Shown: piece after piece, positions 1 to 5,708 of the stretch | How positions within the stretch are numbered: the first letter of the stretch is position 1 | How the letters are laid out: every line of letters starts with the position of its first letter | Source of the DNA: Campylobacterota bacterium | GTDB lineage: Bacteria > Campylobacterota > Campylobacteria > Campylobacterales > Sulfurovaceae | Reading direction: 5' to 3' | DNA length: 9,729 bases | NCBI GenBank assembly: GCA_013153825.1 | Contig: JAADDP010000071.1 | Location: 1 to 9,729, forward strand | Position numbers and translations under genes: made by a program | Notes under the pieces: generated by a model | Databases searched by the model: none | Seen by the model: only the letters and a program-made list of their open reading frames with translations | Told to the model about the DNA's origin: nothing

Positions 1-1
1 T

Positions 2-190
2 ATGGAGAAATCCTTAAATAGAGTTGAAGAAAATAGTGATGTTTTAGAATATAATATTTCAAAACGTAAAACCTCTAAGAGTTCTTCTGATAAGAGTATT
101 ACCCTTAAGATGATTGATGAGGTTGTCTATATAGATGATAATATAGACTCTCAAGAGGATATCATATTTATCCCACTAGATGATAACTGA
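2..190 (+). CDS. C-terminal part of an unidentified gene, or a short ORF, at the left edge
   Basis: I do not recognise this protein. The frame is open from the first bases to a TGA at 188-190 and gives 62 residues. An ATG sits at base 2, but only one base lies upstream, so it is impossible to tell a true start from an internal Met of a longer gene. The visible part is very hydrophilic, with a Lys/Ser-rich stretch around residues 21-35 followed by an acidic, Ile/Asp-rich tail. It shows no membrane segment, no cysteine and no known motif. Codon choice (GAT, AAT, ATA) matches the rest of the window. The strongest support that this is a real gene end is the intrinsic terminator folded directly over its stop codon. 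Confidence 0.5.
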   Translation: MEKSLNRVEENSDVLEYNISKRKTSKSSSDKSITLKMIDEVVYIDDNIDSQEDIIFIPLDDN

Positions 191-229
191 GTAGAAAATA
201 TACATATTTTAAACTCTAGTTATTTTTTT
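183..229 (+). terminator. Rho-independent terminator overlapping the upstream stop codon
   Basis: The outer stem pairs ATAACTGAGT (183-192) with ACTC-T-AGTTAT (213-223), leaving one bulged T at 217. The inner stem pairs AAAATAT (195-201) with ATATTTT (204-210). A run of seven T (223-229) follows at once. The hairpin contains the TGA stop of the left-edge gene. It should separate that gene from the peptide gene at 431. Confidence 0.75.
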
Positions 230-330
230 AAATTAAAAAAAAATCCATAAAAACAGCCTACACTCTATATAGATGTGAGATAGTACCATATTGAAACATA
301 TTCTATAAAAAATCTTAAAAAATATATCTA

Positions 331-336
331 TATAAT
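331..336 (+). promoter_or_regulatory. Candidate -10 box for the small secreted peptide gene
   Basis: A perfect TATAAT lies at 331-336 in a very AT-rich stretch, about 95 nt upstream of the TTG start at 431. No clear -35 box is visible, which is normal for sigma-70 promoters in Campylobacterota. A second candidate, TATAAA at 380-385, would give a shorter leader. The rest of 230-430 is AT-rich non-coding DNA in which I see no RNA gene. Confidence 0.35.
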
Positions 337-417
337 ATTTTAATTCTAATTTTAGAGAAAAAGCAGATAAACTATATTTTATAAAATACTTAAGGACTAT
401 TTTTAGTTTAAAAAAAT

Positions 418-423
418 AAGGAG
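418..423 (+). promoter_or_regulatory. Ribosome binding site that fixes a TTG start
   Basis: AAGGAG at 418-423 is a near-perfect Shine-Dalgarno and ends 7 nt before the TTG at 431. The next in-frame ATG (443) is 19 nt away, which is too far, and starting there would remove the positive n-region of the signal peptide. The TTG is therefore the better start. Confidence 0.65.
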
Positions 424-430
424 TTATCTA

Positions 431-619
431 TTGAAGTTGATTATGCTGTTTCTAACTGCACTATTTGCAGTGGATGCACTTTATGCCGGTAAGATTAAGT
501 GGGATAGTAGTGGAAATCCAATTATGGAGAAGCCCAAGAAGCCCGTAAAGGGTTGTCAAAGAGGTGGGCTTGAGGAGCTTGCAACCGATAAGAATAGCTC
601 AAGCTGTAGTGGTAGTTGA
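431..619 (+). CDS. Small secreted cysteine-containing peptide, unknown function
   Basis: This is a 62-residue protein starting at TTG behind a strong AAGGAG. Residues 1-19 form a typical Sec signal peptide: K2, a hydrophobic core of Leu/Ile/Met/Phe/Ala, then ALYA followed by G20, a good signal peptidase I site. No lipobox cysteine is present, so it should be released into the periplasm or exported. The mature peptide would be about 43 residues. It has a Lys/Pro-rich middle (KPKKP, residues 34-38), one cysteine at 42 and one at 59, and a Ser/Gly-rich C-terminus. I do not recognise the family. The two cysteines could form a disulfide or bind a metal. It stands alone between the upstream terminator and the convergent murU, so it is probably monocistronic. 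Confidence 0.65.
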   Translation: MKLIMLFLTALFAVDALYAGKIKWDSSGNPIMEKPKKPVKGCQRGGLEELATDKNSSSCSGS

Positions 620-621
620 GG

Positions 622-643
622 TTGAGAGGGGTTTAATTCTCAA
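622..643. other. Inverted repeat between convergent genes
   Basis: TTGAGA (622-627) is the exact reverse complement of TCTCAA (638-643), with a 10-nt loop. It lies just after the stop of the secreted-peptide gene and covers the stop of the convergent murU gene. Neither side has a T-run, so it is at best a weak bidirectional terminator. A short stem in AT-rich DNA could also arise by chance. Confidence 0.35.
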
Positions 644-1280
644 TAAGAGAGTTTATACTATTTAGCCTCTCGACCGTTCCTATATCGAACCACTCCCCTT
701 GAAAATACTCCATCTCCAACCTACACTCATCTTGAGCCTTAAATAGGAGTGGAGCCAATCGCCTCTTTCCATACTCAATATTTTTGAACATTTCGGAGGA
801 GTAGTAGCCGACTCCAGCAAATGTCAATCTTCTATTCAATTTTTGAAACATAAAGTCACCATCTGGGTTGTGGGGAGGATTATCTACAAGAATAATCTTT
901 GCCAACATATCCTCTCTGAGTTGAAAGTCTATATCAAATATATAGTCTGTCCATATATCTCCATTTACAACCAAGAAGCTATCCCCTAGAAGTGGTAGAG
1001 CTTTTACAATCCCACCAGCTGTCTCTAATCCACCCTCACTCTGTTCATCTGAGTATATGATATCCACACCAAATCTAGAGCCATCTCCAAGATAGTTAAC
1101 TATCTTATGACCTAGATAGGCTATGTTTATCACAATTTCTCTAAATCCAGCCCCCCTCAATCTATCTATATGCCACTCAATTAGAGGCTTACCTCCAACT
1201 CTCAGTAGTGGTTTAGGGGTAGTCTCAGTTAAGGGTCGCATCCGTCTCCCCTCACCTGCAGATAGTATCATCGCTCTCAT
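633..1280 (-). CDS. murU: N-acetylmuramate-1-phosphate uridylyltransferase (MurU-type sugar nucleotidyltransferase)
   Basis: This is a 215-residue NTP_transferase (GT-A fold) protein. MurU makes UDP-MurNAc from UTP and MurNAc-1-phosphate in the cytoplasmic peptidoglycan-recycling bypass that also uses the kinase AmgK. The signature loop is visible at residues 6-18 (SAGEGRRMRPLT), with PKPL from 22, GGI at 89-91, the metal-binding NGD at 106-108 followed by WTD, and WFDIGT at 197-202. Blocks such as VDNPPH (132-137), DGSRFG (66-71) and the total length fit Pseudomonas MurU as I remember it better than longer glucose- or mannose-1-phosphate nucleotidyltransferases. Related short enzymes such as HddC are the main alternative. 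AAGGAG (complement of 1285-1290) lies 4 nt before the ATG. No amgK is visible nearby. The gene is divergent from the signalling operon. Confidence 0.8.
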   Translation of the reverse strand: MRAMILSAGEGRRMRPLTETTPKPLLRVGGKPLIEWHIDRLRGAGFREIVINIAYLGHKIVNYLGDGSRFGVDIIYSDEQSEGGLETAGGIVKALPLLGDSFLVVNGDIWTDYIFDIDFQLREDMLAKIILVDNPPHNPDGDFMFQKLNRRLTFAGVGYYSSEMFKNIEYGKRRLAPLLFKAQDECRLEMEYFQGEWFDIGTVERLNSINSLIEN

Positions 1281-1309
1281 AACTCTCCTTTCCTATTTTT
1301 AGGGATTTT

Positions 1310-1315
1310 ATCATA
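1310..1315 (-). promoter_or_regulatory. Candidate -10 box for murU
   Basis: Read on the minus strand, TATGAT at 1315-1310 lies about 30 nt upstream of the murU ATG. That would give a short leader just long enough to carry the AAGGAG. No -35 box is evident. Confidence 0.35.
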
Positions 1316-1365
1316 ATTTTCCAATTTTAAAATATTAATCAATGCTTAATTTAATAAATTGAATA

Positions 1366-1402
1366 TTTATTTAATATAAAATAAAGTTTATTTTAAAATA
1401 AA
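1366..1402. repeat. Two tandem AT palindromes in the signalling-operon promoter
   Basis: The first inverted repeat is TTTATTT (1366-1372) with AAATAAA (1379-1385). One base later comes a perfect 16-bp palindrome, TTTATTTTAAAATAAA (1387-1402). Their centres are 19 bp apart, so they lie on nearly the same helix face, and they occupy the -35/spacer area of the TATAAT at 1407. This placement suits an operator pair or an AT-rich UP-like element. The base composition makes chance palindromes likely, so the role is inferred. Confidence 0.4.
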
Positions 1403-1406
1403 AGAG

Positions 1407-1412
1407 TATAAT
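1407..1412 (+). promoter_or_regulatory. Candidate -10 box of the four-gene signalling operon
   Basis: A perfect TATAAT lies at 1407-1412, 34 nt upstream of the first ATG (1447). Transcription would start near 1419 and leave a short leader containing AAGG (1432-1435), an ordinary if slightly distant ribosome binding site. No separate promoter is obvious at the overlapping downstream junctions, so this probably drives all of 1447-6752. Confidence 0.5.
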
Positions 1413-1446
1413 TTAATTTGAATAAAATAATAAGGTCAAAATAGAT

Positions 1447-2538
1447 ATGAAATGGGATAGATTTGGCTCAATCACAGTTTTAATTGCAGATGATGATGCA
1501 TTTAATAGGCAATTAATTGTTTCTCTTCTATCAAAAATACCTACAATAGATTATATAGAGGCTGAAAATGGTATAGAGGCATTGGAGTATCTAGCTGAGA
1601 GAGAGATAGATATTATATTACTAGATCTACACATGCCTAAGATGACTGGAATAGAGGTTATAAAGGAGATAAAGAAGGATAGTAAATTATCTGTAATTCC
1701 CATTATTATAATATCGACAGATAAACTTATATCAAAGAAGCTAAAGGATTTGGGAGCTGATGATTTTCTATCTAAACCCTTCAAGCTAAATGAGTTACAG
1801 TCTAAAATATATAAATATTTGGAGGAGTTACAGAGCAGGAGAGAGGAGATGAAGGCTAAGAGTAGCCTTGAGGATGAAGTTGATAGTAATAGTGAGAGGG
1901 TAGATGGGGATAGAGATGATAATGCTCTACTCCCAAAAGATATACTATTGAATAGTATTGAGGATAGTCAGCGAGAGATATTCAGGGGTTTAGCACACAT
2001 TTTAAGTTTAAAAGATAGAAATATAGAGATTAGTGCTAAACTTGCAAAGGCTTTTGCAGAGCTACTCAACTACAGTAAGGATGATATAGAGAGGCTATAT
2101 ATAGTTACAATGGTCTATAATATTGGAGCTCTATCTCATAATGATTTTAAGAATTCACACGCAAATATATTGGATAGTAAGGTTGATAATAGGGATATTA
2201 TGTCCATTCTTCAAGGTTATCAATCTATAAAGGGTATCACAAAGACACCATTTATGGATATGTTAAAAGGGGTTGTTACGCAGAGTAGAGAGAACTATAA
2301 TGGTACAGGTGTACCTAGACAGCTTAAGGGTAAGGCCATAAGTCCATTTGCTCAGATTGTCCACATTGTAGAGACATTTAATATACTATTAGAGGATAAT
2401 TCAAAGAGTAGTGTCTATAGATTTCTTGAGGGGCAGAGTGGAGGGTGGTTTAACCCTAAACTGATAGAGCCTTTCTTGAACTACTTTGACTATTTCATAG
2501 AGCTTAGAGAGAAATATATAAAGGATAGAGATTTATGA
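1447..2538 (+). CDS. Response regulator with a degenerate HD-GYP domain
   Basis: This is a 363-residue cytosolic protein. Residues 9-125 form a complete receiver: acidic pocket D15-D17, phospho-acceptor D60 in LLDLHMP, switch residues S90/T91 and K110 in SKPF. A charged linker (about 128-165) leads to an HD-GYP-like domain (about 170-360). The fold landmarks of cyclic-di-GMP phosphodiesterases can be followed, but the catalytic residues are gone. HDIGK reads as YNIGA (224-228), the HHE before the GYP loop reads as S280-R281-E282, GYP itself reads as GVP (288-290), and the metal Asp of the VAD motif is E309. It therefore receives phosphate but should not hydrolyse cyclic-di-GMP; binding or protein-protein regulation is more likely. 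It is the first gene of the operon, and its end overlaps the FIST gene start by 4 nt (ATGA). It is a diverged paralogue of the last gene of the operon. Confidence 0.85.
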   Translation: MKWDRFGSITVLIADDDAFNRQLIVSLLSKIPTIDYIEAENGIEALEYLAEREIDIILLDLHMPKMTGIEVIKEIKKDSKLSVIPIIIISTDKLISKKLKDLGADDFLSKPFKLNELQSKIYKYLEELQSRREEMKAKSSLEDEVDSNSERVDGDRDDNALLPKDILLNSIEDSQREIFRGLAHILSLKDRNIEISAKLAKAFAELLNYSKDDIERLYIVTMVYNIGALSHNDFKNSHANILDSKVDNRDIMSILQGYQSIKGITKTPFMDMLKGVVTQSRENYNGTGVPRQLKGKAISPFAQIVHIVETFNILLEDNSKSSVYRFLEGQSGGWFNPKLIEPFLNYFDYFIELREKYIKDRDL

Positions 2539-3677
2539 GAAGTATAATATTAAATGCATACTCAATAGAGAGCATTTTAAAGAAGATAGAGATAGCTATA
2601 TCTAGAGGTTTTAAGACGACTGTAGCATTCATATATAGCTCTTCAGACCACAATATAAAAAAGCTGGTTGTAGGTCTTGAGAGTTACCCATTCGTCGTTA
2701 TGGGGGCTACAACTGGTGGAGAGGTGTTTGCAGATAAGGAGATGGGTATTAATGAGGTTGATGGGACAATTCTGGTAATGCTACTCGATATAAATCCATC
2801 TGCAATAAGTTTTAAATTCTCATCTCTATCACCTGAGGATTCATACTACAAGGCTGGTAGGAATGTGGCTCTTTGGGCTAAGAATAACTTTAAAAATGCA
2901 GCCATTATTACACTAACATCTGGGTTAATCTTTGATAATGATGCATATACTCAAGGTATAATAAGTGGTGGAATTGAGTATATATTTGGTGGTAGTGCCG
3001 CAGATAACTCTAATTTGAAGGAGACATTTGTATTCTCAAGAGATAACTTCTCAAACCATGGAGTTGTAACTCTAGTAATCGATAGAGATAAGGTAGATAT
3101 TAGGGGTGCTAGAGCATTTGGATGGATTGGCATTGGTAAAGAGAGAATTGTGACAAAGTCACACAACAATGTGGTCTATGAGATTGATGGAAAACCTGCA
3201 GTCGATTTCTATGTAAAGTATCTAGATATATCTCCAGATGAGCCTATTCCTCCAATAGGGATAGAGTATCCTCTTGAGGTCACTATGAAGAGTGGATTGG
3301 TTGTATATAGGGCGATTATGGGGGTAGATGAGGAGAAGAGGGCTCTAATATTTGCTGGTCATGTCGAGGAGAAGTCGAAGGTTAGAATATCTGCACCTAG
3401 GGGAGATAAGATTATCAACTATGTTGGTGATAGCCTTAAAACCATTATGGATAGTAACGAAAATTTTAAGCCTGATATAGCTCTGCTATTTCCATGTGTA
3501 TCTAGAAAAAAGGTTTTAGGAAATTTAGCAATTAAAGAGATAGAGATGGCATATAAGAATATTAAGGCTCCAATGGTAGGTTTTTATGCCTATGGCGAGA
3601 TAGGTGCATATCCTGGGGGGTACGCTTTTCATAATGAGACATTTGTAACAGCACTCTTAAGGGAGAGAGATAGATGA
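2535..3677 (+). CDS. FIST-domain sensor protein (NosP-like)
   Basis: This is a 380-residue soluble protein covering FIST_N (about 5-205) and FIST_C (about 213-375). Visible landmarks are GATTGGEV (57-64), GGSAADN (152-158), the FIST_C opening around YEIDGK (215-220), the FPCVSRKKVLG block (319-329) and the terminal GFYAYGEIGAYPGG (349-362) followed by FHNET (365-369). FIST proteins are small-ligand sensors. The NosP subgroup binds haem and nitric oxide and controls partner histidine kinases. Histidines at 39, 175, 210, 276 and 366 and C321 are present, but I cannot say which, if any, would hold a haem. It has no signal peptide or membrane segment. AAGGA at 2521-2525 is the likely ribosome binding site, inside the upstream gene. 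Stop and start overlap by 4 nt with the kinase gene, which suggests translational coupling and a sensor-kinase pair. Confidence 0.85.
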   Translation: MRSIILNAYSIESILKKIEIAISRGFKTTVAFIYSSSDHNIKKLVVGLESYPFVVMGATTGGEVFADKEMGINEVDGTILVMLLDINPSAISFKFSSLSPEDSYYKAGRNVALWAKNNFKNAAIITLTSGLIFDNDAYTQGIISGGIEYIFGGSAADNSNLKETFVFSRDNFSNHGVVTLVIDRDKVDIRGARAFGWIGIGKERIVTKSHNNVVYEIDGKPAVDFYVKYLDISPDEPIPPIGIEYPLEVTMKSGLVVYRAIMGVDEEKRALIFAGHVEEKSKVRISAPRGDKIINYVGDSLKTIMDSNENFKPDIALLFPCVSRKKVLGNLAIKEIEMAYKNIKAPMVGFYAYGEIGAYPGGYAFHNETFVTALLRERDR

Positions 3678-5692
3678 TGGGTGTAAGTAGTGTTAAGAGG
3701 ATTGATAAATCAATAAAGGTTATAAATGAGAAGGAGCTAGAGTATATTAACCTTAAGAGGAGATATGAGAAGGCTACTAAAGATAAGTTAAAACTTGCAC
3801 ATCTTCTAACTCAAGTTAATAGTGAACTTGAGGATTCCCTCAATAATGAGAAGAGGTTTATCGCATCTGTCAGCCATGAGTTGAGAACACCTCTAACTGC
3901 AATTTTAGGTTATGGTGAGCTTCTAGGTGATACTGCACTCAACAATAAGCAGAAGAGGTATCTGGATAGTATTGTTCAGAGTTCAAACCACCTATTGGCA
4001 CTTGTGAGTGACCTGCTAGATGTGGCTAAAATAGGTGATAATAGGATAGATTTAGTTCCTAAGGAGGTTGATTTAGATGATATCTTGAATGATTGTGCAG
4101 ACCTAATTCGTTCACGTATAAAATCTGGAGTAAACTTTATTGTGGATATTCCAATGCCGGAGTATAAGGTTAAGATTGATGATAAGAGGGTGAAGCAGAT
4201 TTTCATAAACCTATTATCAAATGCGTCAAAATTTACAACGAAGGGTTCTATTAGGTTCTATGTTGAGGAGATGAGAGCTATCGGAGATGGTATGTTGAAG
4301 TTTGTAGCCAAGGTTGATGATACAGGGAATGGGATACCTAAAGAGGTTGCAGATACTCTATTTGAGCCATTTCAATCTACGGATAAGACTCAGGGGACGG
4401 GGTTAGGACTCTACATATCTCAAAAGTTGGCAGAGATGATGGGTGGAGAGATAAGAGTGGAGTCTAAAGAGGGGATTGGAAGTAGTTTTACCGTTACACT
4501 CTTGATGGAGATAACCAGAAAGAGGGAGATTGGAAAGAGCCTAAATAGGAGCAATATATTGATGTTCTCTCCAAAATCTAAATTTGTTGAAAATCTCCAT
4601 AGAGAGCTTGTAAATCTTGGAACAAATTTTCAGAACCACGATATAGATAGCGAAGATTTACTATCATCTCTTGTACATATGGTAGCTAGTGGTAAGTTTT
4701 TTGATGTTGGAATTTTTGATGTTGACTCATTCAAGAAGAATACAGACTATATTGCAGGAACATTTAGGGCGGTAAACCCAAATATTAAACTTATAGCCAT
4801 TATAGATGAGAAGGAGCATGACTCCATATCTCTAAAGGAGTTTGATACCGTTGTCAGCAAACCAATCTCATATCAGAGATTTATACACCACATTGAGGAG
4901 ATATACTCATCAGACCTATTTGGAAATAAGACAAATATCGACTACTCCACACTGGATATATTGATCGTTGAAGATGTGGATATAAATAGAGAGTATGAGA
5001 AGGAGATGTTGGATAACTTCTTTGGAATATCTTGTGATACTGCAGAGAATGGTCAGGTGGCTGTTGATAAGGTCAGAAGCCACAACTATGATGCAGTATT
5101 GATGGATATGCGTATGCCTGTCATGGATGGACTTGAGGCTACACGTACAATTAGGGAATTTAATAAGAGTGTTCCAATTATATGTATGAGTGCAAATGTC
5201 TATAAGGAGGATAAGATTGCAGCTGAAAATGCTGGAATGAACGATTTTATAGAGAAGCCTCTGGATAAGAAGGATATAGAGTCCAAACTATTAAAACTTA
5301 TAAACAATGAGTTTAAATATGATGATTGCAGTATAGAACATATATATGAGGAAGAGAAAGAGGATAGTGGAGAGGAGCTAGATATTAAGGATATGGCTCT
5401 TAAACATCTGCAGAATAACTTTAATGAGGCGATATCTAAGAAGCTGTTTAATAAGGCACAGGAGAGCATCAACGAGTATGTGAATAGGATAAAGAGTAAC
5501 TTTAAGAAGAAGGATACAAAAGAGTTGGTGGAGGATTTCCACGCACTTAAAGGTGTTCTATCCAACTTAGGTTTAAAGGAGTTGGCAGAACTTGCAGGAG
5601 AGTTACAGGATATATCTGATAAGGGTGATTTCCTGTCAATAGATGGTAAAAAGAGTACACTTTTAGATAAGTTAACCCCAATTTTGAATTAA
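3674..5692 (+). CDS. Soluble hybrid histidine kinase with pseudo-receiver, receiver and HPt
   Basis: This is a 672-residue protein. Residues 15-60 look like a charged coiled coil with no PAS, GAF or membrane segment. HisKA follows with phospho-acceptor H68 (SHELRTPL), then HATPase_c with N183 of the N-box, D216 in DTGNG, F230 of the F-box and GTGLGL (241-246). Residues 294-410 have receiver-like spacing (D349, K396 in SKP) but no acidic pocket, so this looks like a pseudo-receiver. A full receiver (about 427-543) has E433/D434, D478 in LMDMRMP, S506 and K528. A C-terminal HPt (about 575-672) carries H623 in FHALKG. The expected relay is H68 to D478 to H623 and then to the two response regulators of the operon. 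With no sensor domain of its own, it probably takes its input from the FIST protein. AAGGGAGAG at 3659-3667 precedes the ATG. The next gene starts 16 nt after its stop. Confidence 0.9.
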   Translation: MMGVSSVKRIDKSIKVINEKELEYINLKRRYEKATKDKLKLAHLLTQVNSELEDSLNNEKRFIASVSHELRTPLTAILGYGELLGDTALNNKQKRYLDSIVQSSNHLLALVSDLLDVAKIGDNRIDLVPKEVDLDDILNDCADLIRSRIKSGVNFIVDIPMPEYKVKIDDKRVKQIFINLLSNASKFTTKGSIRFYVEEMRAIGDGMLKFVAKVDDTGNGIPKEVADTLFEPFQSTDKTQGTGLGLYISQKLAEMMGGEIRVESKEGIGSSFTVTLLMEITRKREIGKSLNRSNILMFSPKSKFVENLHRELVNLGTNFQNHDIDSEDLLSSLVHMVASGKFFDVGIFDVDSFKKNTDYIAGTFRAVNPNIKLIAIIDEKEHDSISLKEFDTVVSKPISYQRFIHHIEEIYSSDLFGNKTNIDYSTLDILIVEDVDINREYEKEMLDNFFGISCDTAENGQVAVDKVRSHNYDAVLMDMRMPVMDGLEATRTIREFNKSVPIICMSANVYKEDKIAAENAGMNDFIEKPLDKKDIESKLLKLINNEFKYDDCSIEHIYEEEKEDSGEELDIKDMALKHLQNNFNEAISKKLFNKAQESINEYVNRIKSNFKKKDTKELVEDFHALKGVLSNLGLKELAELAGELQDISDKGDFLSIDGKKSTLLDKLTPILN

Positions 5693-5708
5693 GGATAAGG
5701 AAATATAG

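Noticed and set aside
230..430. Riboswitch or small RNA in the leader of the secreted-peptide gene
   Set aside because: Only short AT-rich stems can be drawn; there is no recognisable aptamer core and no terminator hairpin before the start codon.
3615..3620. G6 tract near the end of the FIST gene as a contingency tract
   Set aside because: It encodes the conserved glycines of the FIST_C end motif and is shorter than the G-tracts of about eight or more known to vary in Campylobacter.
5200..5565. Minus-strand open frame (121 codons) with a Ser/Leu/Phe-rich, membrane-like sequence
   Set aside because: It is the complement of the acidic, lysine-rich receiver and HPt region of the hybrid kinase. 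Apparent hydrophobicity is a strand artefact.
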